Positions 20,801 to 35,198 of a stretch of 64,000 nt of DNA are shown piece by piece (position 1 is the stretch's first letter; each line of letters begins with the position of its first letter). The position numbers were made by a program, and so were the translations under genes. Below the pieces are notes generated by a model. It did no database searches. It had not been told where the DNA came from and worked only from the letters and a program-made list of their open reading frames with translations. The DNA is from Panonychus citri (taxonomy: Eukaryota; Arthropoda; Arachnida; Trombidiformes; Tetranychidae). The stretch is from NCBI RefSeq assembly GCF_014898815.1, contig NW_026515543.1, forward strand, positions 1,798,001-1,862,000, in the 5' to 3' direction.

Positions 20801-23212
20801 CTCAAAATTATTCAAACTTTGTTTTTGAAAACTTTTAGAAAATAAAAGTTGAATGTGATTTATTTTAATTACTTTTTAATTTAATCATTTTGATTAACAT
20901 AATTTAGTTTAATCATAATCAACTTAATTTATATTTTACATCTTCTCTTGCTAATTGTTTCATCTTATTACAATCAATGAGAGTAATTTTGATTGTTGAT
21001 TTGATTCACTTTTGTTTGTTGCATCATTTGATTTAGTAATTTGATTAATGTGCAATTGTTTGTGATTTAAAAAGTGTAACAACAACAATTTAATTCATTT
21101 TGACTGTTGATGTTGTTACTAATTGTCAACTGATTGTTTGGTTAACTTTTAATTTCTTCAACGGGTTTTGTGATAATCAGTTTTCATTTTAAATTGTCAG
21201 ATTAAATGTTGATAAATCACAATCAATATTGTAACAGATTGTTAAGACATGATGATGAAGATTATGATGATGATGATGATGATGAAAAGGAGGTTGAAGA
21301 TGATAAGTTGATTGTTACTCTCAATCAATTGATTGTTGATGATTTTACACTTGAATTGATTTGATTTGATTTCGTGTTTTTTTTTATCAATAAGATAATC
21401 TGATGAGAGATCAACTTTCAAATGACAATTAGTATAATTTTGTTACCATTGCGATTGAGATTGTCAAGATTATTGTTAATTGTTGCACTAGAAGAGTACA
21501 AATAATGGTAAATTGTTACAACAATCAAGTAACAATCAAGTTCATTGACTGTAAATTGTTGAATTATATTGTCTAGACCTTTTCTCTTTAAGATGATGAT
21601 ACTTCAGGTAGAAAATGATATCGAAAAAAATCCAATCGATAATTTTGTTTCTCTTCCAATTGAATTTATGTTGATCATCCAAATTAATCCAAGTTAATTG
21701 TGACGAACACCAACTGATTAGTGATTAAAATTGATGATTGAGAAAAGAAATTGAAGTTTAACATTGGATGTGTTTGGATTTCATGGTAACATGTTTCATG
21801 AAGATGAAGATGTTACAAGAGATGAAAAGTCAACAGAAAAAAAGAAGAAAAAAAAAGTGTCAAAGATTCTGGTTGAAAGAAAAAAAGAAAAAGAAAGAGA
21901 AAAAGAAAGGGGATGAGGATGATAAAGATGATAAAAGGCAATGGGTGGTGAGTGGGTTGATAAAGGGAAGGTAAAAGGTTAGATTGATAAAAAGTATGTT
22001 GAACAAATGATAAGGAAAACTCATTGATCCATATTGTTGGTTGAACCATGGAAAAAGATGAGGATGATAAGGATGATAATCTTCAATATCAAAAGTCATA
22101 TCATTATTTTCATCTCATTGTTAGTTTGTGAAAATCTTTAAGAATTTCAATTCATCCTGATGATCAATAATTCATCATCATTTACATGGTAACAATCATC
22201 TGAAAGCTGATTGGATATGAGCAATTAAAGAAAACTGAATCAAGGAATCGATTGGGAATCAAGAACCAGAATAAATTATAATAACGAGATTTGTGTCAAA
22301 ATCAAAATGAATTACAATCAGTTAATTGTGATTGAAAACAAAACCATTTCCTATTCCGGTTTAAAGTGAAACTTTGATTCAGTTTATTTCCTATCATATG
22401 AGAAAGATTCATGGTGATGATGATGGAAATTGGTGCTGAGAAAATGTTACAATAACAAATGAACTTTTTTTTTCTTCATTCAGATTAATATAAATACGAT
22501 TTATTTACATGTGTGTGTGTAGTATATTCATTCATTGATATGGAGCCATGAAAAATGTTTCCAATCTCCCTGAACTCAGCCACTTCCATCACCTCGCCTT
22601 AGTTACTATTGTTTTCATGGGAAAATATAACAATCTATCCTAATTTAAATGTTACTAAAACAATTTGATTTATCATCATAATCATCATCATCTTCCTGTG
22701 GTTTCATATTATCTTCAACCTTTTGTATATTTTCAACATTTTCATGTCAACATATTATTTCATGTGTAATAGATTAACAGATCATTTCAACCTTAAATTC
22801 AAACTTGACACCTTGGGAAACTTAATCATCATCATCAACTAAATTTACAGATCAAAAGATTCACAAGTATCATCATGATCATGTTAATTATCATGGAAAT
22901 ATAATGAAACAAATCACAATCAAAATTGTGAATCTGAAATCCCAAAGATTTAGATTTACAACTGAACAACAAGATGAATAACTTTTTTGCTATTCCATTT
23001 CTTATATTACATTATCGTCTTTTTGATTGTGATTTAAATTGTTGATTCGTAATTGTAAATCATTGTCATGTGTATATTTATGTTTCTCTTGATTGTTGTT
23101 TGCTTAGAATTTTTTTTCTCCAACTTTACAATTGAATTAAATTACTTTCTGGCTTCATTGTTACATGGAATGTTTTTCATGTCGAGTTCGAAAAGTTCTA
23201 ATGGTTAGAACT

Positions 23213-23250
<38 letters not shown>

Positions 23251-23820
23251 ACTCAGAACTTTGTTTAGAATTTTTCTTCGCTCAAATTTTATCTTCCATT
23301 ATCATCTTTCCATGATGATGATGATGGCGATGAAAAAATGTCAACAATGATAATGATAAACATTGTGCAAGATTTTGTAATAATAAAAAAAATGACCAAC
23401 ACATTATACAGTTTGTATTGACCAGAACCAAGTGATTTGATCAGCAGGAAAAAAAATACTTAATTTGATTGAGATCTTAGCTGATTGTCATTTACTTGAT
23501 GATTATTTTATTTACTAAATCAGTTAAATGAATTGTAACAACAATCAAAGAGAGTGAGAGTGAAAAAAAAACTTTGATTAAATTGCCACCACAAAGTTAT
23601 TAATATTAAATTATTATTGCAATGCGTTAACAATTTAAACCTTAATTTAGTTTGTAAAACCGTAATTATTTTGTTTACAATTATCATGGTCATTATTTAA
23701 TTGGTCAAATGTTCATTGTAATCATAATCATGTTACAATTAAATTGCTAAAAATTAACTCAAACTGGATAAGTTTGTATCTGGTTTAATCCTTAATATGA
23801 TTTGAAAGATATCATCATTA
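17870..23820. other. Gene-free AT-rich DNA with GAT/ATC simple repeats
   Basis: About 6 kb with no supported exon. It alternates short (GAT)n or (ATC)n clusters, (CT)n runs and AT-rich DNA with many CAACAATT and TTAATTG words. Frames at 18279-18732 and 21768-22099 are low-complexity and open on both strands, so I do not call genes. Confidence 0.5.
23218..23247. repeat. (CT)n microsatellite
   Basis: About 15 CT units. Confidence 0.95.
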
Positions 23821-23825
23821 CCCTC

Positions 23826-23826
<1 letters not shown>

Positions 23827-23889
<63 letters not shown>

Positions 23890-23890
23890 A
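23827..23890. repeat. (TGA)n trinucleotide microsatellite
   Basis: About 21 uninterrupted TGA units, the longest pure trinucleotide array in the window outside coding DNA. Confidence 0.95.
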
Positions 23891-26800
23891 TTAATGATGA
23901 TGAGTTGGATGATTTAATTTAATTTAGATTCTGTTGGAAAAGTTTTTGTTGATAAAAATAATATAATAATCATTAGTCTCAGGTAAGAATAGGAAACAAA
24001 AGGAAACCAAATTTCCAGGTAAGAAGTGGATGATAAAGGTGAAGATAAAAAGAAGATGAGAAAACAAAAAGGAAACATGAACAAGAGGAAGAAGATGATT
24101 CTGATGGAGATGATGATGATGATGCTATGGTAACCATGGAAACCAAGGAAAATGATGAGGATAAATGAGGAAGATGAACCCAAAAAAAAAATAGATACAA
24201 AGTTTACGGTACTTTAAGTTTTTCTATTGAATTTTTGTTCCTTGATCAAGATTAAGATGAAGGTGATAATGATAATGATACTTTTCTTTATGATGATGAT
24301 AATGATGATGATGGAGACAATTTTCATCTTCTCCTTTTAAATTGACTCAATCATCATCAATGTGATTCTTTGTCATCACAAAAATCGAACCATATGTTAA
24401 TGGGAAGATAAAATTGGAATATAAAATTTTTTTTTCTTCTTCCATGATAATAATATATCTTCCTTATATCATCATCATTATCATCATCCTCATCCAACTC
24501 CCATTATCCTCATAGTCTCCATGTTATCTACCATTTAAATAGCTTAGAGCAAGTTGATTGTTGATCACATGGAACATTGATATTTATGGTTATTATTATT
24601 ACCTTTTTTTCCTATGAAGAAGATGAACAAAAGGATGAGGAAGATAAGTCTCACTTTTATTACCTTTTCTTACCTTTTTCTCATCATCATGGTTATGCAA
24701 GACTCTGTATTTACGTGCCACTGAATCTCAATTATTATCAACATCACTTGGAACGTGTTGTAATCATGAAAATTGACTTGAACCGTTTAGATAATACAAC
24801 TGATCATTCAAATTATATTGTAATCAACTTATTGATTATCTTAAAAGTTTTTTCAATAATCAACATGTATTAAACCAATTAACGTAATCATTTACAATTA
24901 GATGATTGTTTCAAATAAATTTGTTGGTAAACAAGAAATACTCATGTTAATGAATCGCAAATGATTAGTGAATAAAATGTTAAATCAGTGGAAAGAAACA
25001 GTTACAATTAAATTACAATCAAAGTAACAAAATGATATTATCAACATAAGGATAACAGGGAGTGGGAAAAGTAGGTGATGGTGGTGAGAATGGGAGTGGG
25101 AGTGGGAACAAGAAAATATCGTGTTAAAAGTCACGAATATTTTGAGAATAGAGAAAAAAAAATATTACTTCAATTTGAAGGAAAATCAGAGAAAAAAAAT
25201 TGGAACTTTTTTTCCTCTTCGAATTTGAAATAAAAAAAGTTCTAAATATTTTTTTTTCACCTTTTCCTTTACACTCCCAAACATTTAATAGTTTGTGTAT
25301 ATTAAAATACATCTAATTTAATAACATAATATATACACAAATATATATCATGAAATATGATTATCATGATGACTGAACATGAATTGAAACACGGAGATGA
25401 GGAAAAGTTTCATGTAAAAGCAGAATTGGAACTTAAATCTCCATTGGAATCAGAATTTTAACTCTCTCTCTCTCTCTCTCTCTCTCACTCATGTAAACCC
25501 TTCAAGTTGACTGAATCATTATCATCATGAGTTGATTGAATATTATCATGTATCAGAATCGATGGAGACATTTTCATAAGATGAGAAACTTTTTTTTCGG
25601 ATGAAAATATTTTTCCATATTCGCCTTGAAATATTATAAATAATATCAATATATCATGAAACCTTGTTAACTATTAAGCAAATTGTTTAGCCTGTGAATC
25701 AATTACCATAATGATTAACCATCATGGTTGAATAATTAATTTCTGTTTTGATGATTAAAGCTTAAAAATTGAATGAAATTTTCAAATTAATTCAAATGAG
25801 CTTCAGGTTCAATCATATTATTATTATTTTCCCTGAATAAAAACTATTGTATTCAATTTTCATCCATTAATATTTGTAAACTTATTGTCCCTCCTTTTGG
25901 TTATAATGGTTTAATATTGAATTGTTGTTAATTTAGTTACAGATGATGATGAAAAACCATCATCATGAATAAAATTAATGTGATGATACGTATTGTTATC
26001 ATTACCTTTATTATACATCATCATCATCATCATCATATGATAAGATGAAAAAAAAACAACAAATTGTTTTCATGTAAAAATAACATCATTTTTCATGGTG
26101 GACACAAAATCAACCAACCAATTCAAATAGACACATGATGATAATAACAACAGTCATAACAATAATAACCAATGATGATAATGATGATGATGATGAGGTA
26201 CTAAAAGATGATGATAATGATGATAACTTTCATGTTGTTTGTTATTGATAATTGATTGGTTTAAGGTAAGACTGCTACTTTTAGATATGAATGATAACCA
26301 TGAACAGGATATAAAAAAATGTAAGCATGATGAAGATGATGATGATGATGAAGGATGGAAGATGGAGGATGGATGGATGATGATAAAATTTATCATCAAC
26401 AGGGAGTCAACTGGGAATGAAAAGGAAGACGGTAAAGGGCGTGATTCATGGATTCAATTTTTATCGCAGCTTCTTCATCATCTTAAGAGTTATTTGTTGA
26501 TCATCCTCATCATTATTACCATGATGATGAGGATGAGGATGAGGATGATAGTCTAAGGTGGGAATTGTGTGGAGTTGAGGTGTAACATAAACAAGATGAT
26601 AAAAAATAGTCATCGGTGTTTTTTACTGTTATCACATTGGGAACAGCCTCTGATTAGTTAAATTGTTTCACTGATAGTGTATTAATCTGATTGTTTACAC
26701 TAATCACTGAGTAAATGGAAGGATAAATTTACAACAATCAACTTTTCAAAGAATAGATTTTCTTAATTGTTTAACTTTTCTGGTTCTAAAAACTAACAAA

Positions 26801-28586
26801 AGGTTACCTGTCAAGGGGAACTTGATCCTGATGATGATGATCAACTTTCAATCTTCATTCATCATCAATTTACCCTGAAAACAAATTGATAGATTGAAAA
26901 TATGAGATTGAACAAGAATGAATCTTGGATTCAGATTTCATGTTGATATTATCATGAAGTTACTACCTGAGGGTTTCATGGTAACTGTTCAATATCATTG
27001 GTGAAAATAAATTGTTGATTGTTATCAAATTTTGATGATGATGAGTAACATTTAGTTGATTGTTGTTCCCAGGTAAATCATGTTGATGATATTATGAAAC
27101 AATCCATGAAAAAAAAATTGATCATTATACTATTATTATATTGTTACAATTAACTTTTCATGATCGCATTTAATTTGTAATATCTGATCAATTAATTAGT
27201 GTTGAGGAAAAAAAAGTTTATATCAATTTAATATCAATCATAATCAACTAATCAGTACAATCAATTGAAGGGAAAGTCAATGAACCTAAAAATGGTAAAC
27301 AATTAATATTATCATTTGAAAATTGATTGTGTTCATCAAAAACTGTTTACAATTAGATGATTAATTTAAAAGGGGAAAATGATGATCAATGAAAAGCAGC
27401 AAAAAAAAAGATTAACAATTAAGTTAATTGAGAAAATTGTATTATTACAATTAGAGTGAAAGTCAGGAAATCTTTTCTCATTAATGTGTGTTAATTAAAT
27501 TTCCTGTTCACAATTAATTGGGTTTCCTGTTAATTGGTGATCAAGTCAAGGTTAAATTATGATTAACATCATTATAAATTATCAAAAGTTGATATTAGTT
27601 AATTGTTTGAATTTGTACTGGTTGGAAATTGATTGTTGTTTATTATTATTGATGTTTCATTGATTAACTGATATGATTTTTTTTTAAAAAAATGATCAAC
27701 TGATTGTAATCAACTGTTAATCAATGTTGATAACTTATGATATTAATGATTAACAGATTAATAATCCTAATTGTGGTTTGACCTTAATTGTTTGCCTGAT
27801 AATCAATCAAATAATTTTAACAGCCTTAGGGTTTTATTATTGATCAGAATGATGAAAATCCAATCAATGGATTAAATTTTTCCTCGATGATTAATGATTA
27901 ACACAAATCACAATCAACATGATCAGTTGATATTGAATCATGATAATAAGTTAGTTACATGATCAAAATTATTAACAAAACAATTTATTAAATGATGAGG
28001 AAAAATAAAGTAAAACAAAATGAATCATATTAATATAAAAGCCCTAAGGGTAATTGTCAACAATTTATTTAAATTGTCATGTATATAAATTAACACCAAT
28101 GAATGAAAATATTTTAACAATGATCAATATGTTAGGACAATTTATTTCAGCAATCAAATGAATAATTATTGAGCAATTAGTTGTATTGTTTCGTTGATTA
28201 AAGTTGTAAATTGTATAGTTATTAAGATGATTTAAATTGTTATATTCATACTGAATTAAGGTTAATTTAGTAGTATGAAAACAATGTTAGTGTATTAATG
28301 ATGAACAAAACTGATTGATTAACTTAATAGGTTTCGTCAGGTTAGGGTTCTTGTCCTTTTGCATAAAACATTTATATGTATGAAGATGAGGATGAAGATG
28401 ATGAGGATGAGGATGGAGATGGAGATGGAGATGAGAGAGAAAGATGATAAAATAAAGATTGGAATAGTGTATTTTAATTCCATAGGGAAATAACTATTTC
28501 ACCCTTGTAACCTGAAATATACACTTTTTCCCAATCTTTCACTGTCAAGTCTTCCTCCTCCTCTCATCTTCATCCTTCCTCCTACT

Positions 28587-28589
<3 letters not shown>

Positions 28590-28629
<40 letters not shown>
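28590..28629. repeat. (CT)n microsatellite, 40 bp
   Basis: The longest uninterrupted dinucleotide repeat in the window, about 20 CT units. Confidence 0.95.
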
Positions 28630-28632
<3 letters not shown>

Positions 28633-31600
28633 CTCTCATTCTTTTTACAATGTTAGGGGGGATATCGAAGTGGGTAAGATAGTTTACTGTTATTATTATC
28701 GTCATTATAATAATAACATTGAGAACCACTCAGAAACACTCATCATCCTCATCTTCTTCCACTCTGGTCTTTGTCTCTTTCTCTTTTTTCATCTTCGTCT
28801 CTCTCTCTCTCTTTAAAGTTAAAATGATTAGCTAATTTGTGTCAGGGGGCGAAATCAACAAGAGGAACAAAAAAGTACATATAAGAGTCCAAACACTAAC
28901 CCTTAATCTCATTATTTTCTTAAGCTTCGATCTCTCCCTTTACTCTATCTCCATCTTCCTCCTCTTTTTTTTCATCTGATTCACGCAGCAACATCTTCCT
29001 CATCCTCATCCTCATCATCCTCCATTCTCTCTCTCTCTCTCTCTTCTCATCCTCCTCTTCCCAATGAGATTGAAATTGACAATATCATCCAAGAGCATTG
29101 TTGTTGTTTCCCTTTTTTGTTCATCTCCAAACCAATATTGAACCATCAGGAAAAGTCAATCATCCTTGATTATTAACCAGAATTATTTTGACAATAAACT
29201 AATTACTTGCCTTGATTTTAAATTAATATAATATCCTATCAACGGTAAAATTAATCCATATTCACAATCAAAAAATGATAAACTAACACAACATGATAAC
29301 AATCAATGGATAAGATAAATGTTTGTAAATATTATCATTTGTTATTATTGTCACTGTCACTGTCACCGAGTTAATTGTGATACCAGCAATAAAAATAATA
29401 ACTGGACAATGGTCAGTATAAATAACAGGGAAAACATTATATATGATATAATGCAAGATATTGATTAGTTTATCATCATTTTGATTGGTAAATTGATTTG
29501 ATTGAGAAGGTTAAATCTAAGATGATGATTTAAGAGATGTTGTTGTTGTTTTTGCCTCATCATCTTAAGATGATGATGATGATAATGGTGATGTAATGGA
29601 AGATAAATATTACAAGTAAGAAGATGAAGATAAAAAAAAATAAGATGAAAGTGATTCTTAAATAGTATCAGTGAATACACCGAGAATTCAATATAATAGA
29701 TAAGATGATTTTCTATGTTGTTGTTTTTGTCTTCCTAAAGTGTAATCATAAATTGTCACATTTTCCTTTGGGTTGAGATGATGATGATAATCCCGTTATA
29801 TCCTTTTCCATTGATAATTCTGGCGGTGGGAGGAAGGAGGTGGAAGAGGATAAGGTGTGTATTCAAGTATTCAACATTTTCCTCTTCCTCTCTTTCACCA
29901 CTACCGTTATCATCATCATCATCAGTTTCATCCCAGTATTATGAGGCTGCCATTGGAATCGTGTTTGTCTTAACGTCTCTCTCATCCTCATCTTGATGAT
30001 ACAAAAACATGACGATCATCATGATGAAGATGAGGATGAAAAAGGCAAAAGAAAAGGAAACAAAAGACTAACATTGGAAAAACATTTATAAGAGTATCAT
30101 CTTCATCTTCATTCTGGACAAAAATCGATCTAATTTCTCTCTCTTTATCATCTTCTCCTCTTTCATTCCCTTTTTCATCATCATCATCATCATCTTTCCC
30201 TTGGTTTTCCATTCATTCATTCATTTATTATTATTATCTTTCTCCCACCTTCCTCATCTTCCTCATCTTTTTCCTCATCTCTTTGGATTTGCTTTAATGT
30301 AACTGGGACACACTCGTACTTTTTATGTTCAAAAGCTTTACACCAAATGAAAGAGTAAGTGATTGAGTGACTGAGTGTTGTTCATGTGTGTGAGATGATG
30401 ATAATGTGAGAGAAATGAGGCAAAGAATGATGATGCTACTGATGAGAAGGATGATAATGATGAAGAAAAGAGAGAGAGAAAGATGTTCAACCCAAAATAT
30501 TTTTGTTGATTCTTGATCATCCTCATCTTTTTCATCTTCTTCTCCATCAACAATATTATTATTATTTTTCAAATTCTTTTTCACTTTTTTTTCTTCTTCT
30601 CTTTTTCCATCTTTCAATCTTTTCCATGTCTTTTTTTCTCTCTTCTTCTTCTTCTTCTCTGATTCTTTTCAAATTTCAGTTCATCCTCATCCTCATCTTC
30701 ATCTCTCTCTTCCAGAAGAGTAAAGTCCAATTCATGTATACAATATATTCCCACTCTCCCCCAACACTTTTCTCCGTAAAAAAAATGATGTATAACCTTT
30801 GAATTCATCTTTCATTTTTATGTATCCAAAACCAGAATCTTTATCATCATTACTATCACCATGCAAAATGATGATCAGCATCATTTCCGTTTCCTCTTTT
30901 CATGGTTAAAAATCATTTGTAAAATAATCTTCCATGAAAACTCATTAGTTTAATTTTTTTTTTCTTCCCTCAAATTAATCATACTGATTGTCTCTAGTTT
31001 GTTTTAAACACCAAATTATTAACACTAACATTGATTTCTGACATAAATAAATTGGTTGATGATGTTGATTAAAATCTGTCAACATGAGATTGTGAATTTA
31101 TTTCAGTTGGTTGATCAATTTACAGATAAATAAACAAATTGTGATTCTGATTGAGAGTCTGAAAAATTGTTCATGGTGTTGATCAGCTGAATAGGGTTTG
31201 GATTATGTTGATTGTTGGGTGAAAATCATGTTAATCATGAAACTAAATTGAAATAATTTAGAAACATATATGAATTTGATAAGTTGATCTTGATTAATGA
31301 TGAAAATTTTGATCAATTTTGACATTGTAATACTAATACTGATACAAACTAAATCCAGTCTCTGTTTTCCTGTTAATTAATTACAATCAACCCTTAATTG
31401 TAAAAAGGGAATCATGGAAATAGAGAGAGAGTGAATATTAATCAGTCAGAGATTTATTAATTAACTGTAACCATAAACTTTCAATATGGTAAATTGATTT
31501 TCATATGTTAACATGAATTAATTGCTCTTGTTGTTGTTGCTGTTAATCAACTAACAGTTAATTGTTGTTTGATAATCATTTTATTGAACAATTAGTTAGA

Positions 31601-32240
31601 ATGATTCATGTTTAGAGATTTAATTTTTCGCGTTCAATTAAACCATAAAAATTGGACAATCTTTCAATTGTAAATTGTTGAAAGTTAATTGTGGTAACCA
31701 GAGATGATTAAAGATGAAGGTGAATTCAGTTCATTTTTTTCATCACCTTGTATGTTTACATTGATTGTCTATGAGTATATACCTTAGGCTTGAGTCTATT
31801 ATTTTGTTTTCCTTATATTGACATTGAAGTCGTGATGATATTTATCATCATCATCATGTTTATATTGTTGATCATTTAAACAGCCTCAATTTATATATAC
31901 AAAGTAATTCAGTTGAAGATGAGGATGAAAATCATGTTAATCTTTACCAAAGGTAAATAGTTGATTAGTCAGATAATTGTGATTGTTAATTGGGAGACAA
32001 TTGTTAATGGGTGAACATTAATTCTAATTCGGTGGATGATGAAATGCTCTGTTCGAGGTGGTGCAGTTTGGGTGTGGGAATTACCATGATAACTCAAAGG
32101 TAAATCAAGCCAATTATCGAATGTGTTAGAACTTTTTCTTCAGGTAACTTGGTGATCGATCGAGTTGAACTTTTACTTTTTTTTTCTTCCAGTTGATTGT
32201 TAGTTTTGTTTTTAAAAAGATCAATTAGCATAATGTTGTT

Positions 32241-32296
32241 GAAGATGAAGATGAAGATGAAGATGAAGATGAAGATGGTGGTGGTGGTGGTGGTGG
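32241..32296. repeat. (GATGAA)n followed by (GGT)n
   Basis: Hexanucleotide GATGAA units run directly into GGT units. Open frames reading through it are repeat artefacts (Met-Lys and Thr runs). Confidence 0.9.
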
Positions 32297-33264
32297 TTTT
32301 CTTCATGATACAGAACTTTAATCTATCGATCGAAGTGAAATTTTTATTTCGAATTTATTTTTATTTCTATTTCTCTCTGTCTCTCTTCTTGAATCATGAG
32401 CATTTCAATTGGAATTGAGTTCATGTTGAATATGTATGATGGTTGATTCGAACAATTTAATTGTAAAAGAAAGAGAAAAATAAAGAAGATGATGATGAGA
32501 ATGATGATAAAACTGAATAATAGAACATGTTATTAGAATAAATTTGTGTGGTTCGAATTTGATTAACCTTTCATAAGGTTACAATTAATTCTAATTCTTT
32601 TGGTCATCCTCATCTTCTTCGGGTCTTCACTTTGCCACTTCTATTGGACAGTTAATTTTCAATTCCCAATCAAATTAAAAAGCCAACAATTAACCAACTC
32701 TATTAACTTGTTAATCCAAATGAATCTATCAACCGAAACAAATTTAATTGCTCATCTTTTTGAACATTTTGTTAGTAAACCAAATTTAGAAATGTTGATC
32801 AATTACAATTACAATTTATTTAACAACAATACTAACTCAAATCTACATCCTGGGCAAACTGATTAACTATTAATAACTAATTTATTTCCATTACAAACAA
32901 TTAGTTGATTGGCTTGATTTACTTTCATTCAATTTTCATTTAAAAATGAAAATTTTACTCTTCCAATATTAATTAATCAGCTAATCAGCTAATCACTGCA
33001 ACAAAATAAAAGTTTTCACAATTAAAATGACTCTTAATTGTTCACATTAATTATAAATCAAATTATAATTAATCGATTTTCAATTTAATCTTTTCATTGA
33101 AATGTCAATTTGAATTTCGTACAATTTGGTTTCCATGGTAACGTTTACATCCTCACATGTTTATGATTTTTGCTCATTATTGTTTTCATTTGATTCAAAT
33201 GATTAGTTAATTTGGTTTGAATGATTTTCTTTTAACAATTAAGTTAATTGTTTTTTCTGTAACA

Positions 33265-35198
33265 ATGTTTATCGTTAACAGTGTTCGATCAAATCTTGTT
33301 CAACGTTTACCTTTTCCTGGAGGTTTAAATAAGTATCTTGTCTGTTTTTCCTCAACATATAATTTATCATCTTTAACTCCAATCAAAGTTGACCCTGTGG
33401 ACAATTTAGTTAATTTACCTGTACATGATGCTTTAAATCGATCGTTAAATGATAATATAACAATTAAGGTAAGTTGGTTGTTTGTTTGTTTGTTTGTTTG
33501 TTTTTGCATCTGAAATCTATTTGGTTGGAATTAAATTGAATCTGTTTTCTTTTGATGTCAGGGTTGGATTAGATCACATCGGCGCCTTAAAGAAAATCAT
33601 TTCATGTCCATTGGTGATGGATTATCGCCCAAGGTGATACAAATTGTTGTACCTACAATACTATTAGAAAGAGAAGGAATCAAACCACAATATGGTTCCT
33701 CCATCATGGCTCATGGTAAATTGGTTGAAAGTAAAGGTCCAGAACAACCGGTTGAACTGTATTGTCAAAATTTCCAAGTTATTGGTCAATGTAATGTCTT
33801 AGATTATCCCTTTAATCCGGCTACTTCAAAAAAGGATAATTGGAATGGGATGAGAGACCATATTCACCTGAGATCGAGAGCATCTAGATTTGCATCAATG
33901 ATGCGATTAAGAAGTGATTTAAATTACGAGATTCACTCTCTCATGAAAGAGATTGGATTTTTCAATGTAACCACACCGATTATAACCAAAAATGAATGTG
34001 AAGGAGGATCAAAACCATTCGTTATCAGAGTGAGATGATTAATCTTAATACCTTTAATTGTGATACACTTACGGTCATTCTAATTTCTAAATCATTTCGT
34101 TTTTCCACTTTAACAGCCTCTTGATCATCCCGATGATGTAAGTTTCTTCAAAGGAAAAGCCAAATTAACAGTATCTGGTCAACTTCATCTCGAAACTACT
34201 GCTTGGTATAATTTTCTGTCAATTGTTTCTAACTTTTACAATCATCTTAATTGTCTTCTCATTATCTTCTTAGTGCTCTATCTCGTGTCTACACAATGGG
34301 ACCAGTATTTCGAGCTGAAGTAAACAAATCTCGTCGCCATCTAAGTGAATTCACCATGTTTGAGGTAGAAGAAGCTTTCATGGATAATCTGGACACTCTC
34401 ATGGACAGAGCTGAGTTCATCATGAAGACAATTTCATCTAAACTTATCGAAGGAAAAATGAAAATTTGACCGATGTTTGGAAATCAACTAAATACGATAT
34501 CGCTCATCGATTAACAGGACGTTACTTAAGGTAAATTTGAACGTATGAAAAGTTTACCTTTCCAAATAATTAATCAATTCTTTTCTCACTATTTTCAATT
34601 AGATTAACTTACGATGAAGCTATTGAACTAATCAATAAAATTCAGAATCATCAACCGGCTGAATATGGAAAAGATTTGTCAGCTTATCATGAAATGGTTT
34701 TACTTGAGTACTTTGAACATCAACCTTTGTTCATTACTCATTTTCCAATTGAATTAAGGCCTTTCTACATGAAATCAGAAGGAGATAAGGTGAGACAAAT
34801 CAATTGATTGTTGGAAAATTAGTTAATCAACTGATTATTTTCCCTTTTTCAGGCTTTATGTTTTGATTTATTGGCCGCTGTTGGAGGTGAAGTTTGTGGC
34901 GGCAGTTTAAGGGAAGATAATATTGACCTGTTAGAAGCTCGAATGGATCAAATCGAAGGAGTTAAAGAAGAATTAGATTGGTAATTTTCTAATCGAATTT
35001 TTACTTTTATCGTCCATTTTACTTATATAGAATTTTTCTCTTCTCAAATTCAGGTATTTGGATATTCGTCGATTTGGAAATGTCCCTTTAGGTGGATTCG
35101 GTTTCGGATTCGATAGACTTATGCAATCGATAACGGGGCTGGCCAATATAAAGGACGTTGTCCCTTTCCCAAGATTCTTGTACCATTGTCCATTATAA
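33265..35198 (+). CDS. NARS2: Asparaginyl-tRNA synthetase, mitochondrial, seven exons, apparent 1-base frameshift
   Basis: Class II synthetase that charges mitochondrial tRNA-Asn. Exons: 33265-33468, 33562-34029, 34117-34205, 34274-34530, 34603-34789, 34853-34980, 35054-35198. The order is a basic N-terminus fit for import (MFIVNSVRSNLVQRL), an OB-fold (GWIRSHRRLKEN), motif 1 (NVTTPIITKNECEGG), SGQLHLE, motif 2 (GPVFRAEVNKSRRHLSEF) and motif 3 (GGFGFGFDRLMQ, with Asp where human has Glu), ending VPFPRFLYHC. In exon 4 the frame breaks at the A-run 34454-34458: as written it hits TGA soon after, but one extra A would continue into NLTDVWKSTKYDIAHRLTG and the correct splice phase. That gives about 492 residues (human about 477). 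An in-frame upstream ATG at 33217 would add 16 residues; I prefer 33265 for its A at -3 and the targeting-like sequence. Confidence 0.93.

Larger units (their letters stand above)
23890..33264. other. Gene-free stretch up to NARS2
   Basis: About 9.4 kb of AT-rich DNA without a supported gene. Simple repeats include (CT)n at 25462-25486, 28590-28629 and 29026-29045, GA/GAT-rich tracts at 28380-28440, 30000-30050 and 30350-30480, and CT-rich tracts at 28550-28640, 30120-30290 and 30500-30720. The last few hundred bases should contain the NARS2 promoter. A short frame at 32720-32866 has plausible codon use but no recognisable product. Confidence 0.5.

Noticed and set aside
32600..32866. 88-codon frame upstream of NARS2
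   Set aside because: Codon use in its second half looks plausible, but I recognise no product and it stops before NARS2; too weak to call.
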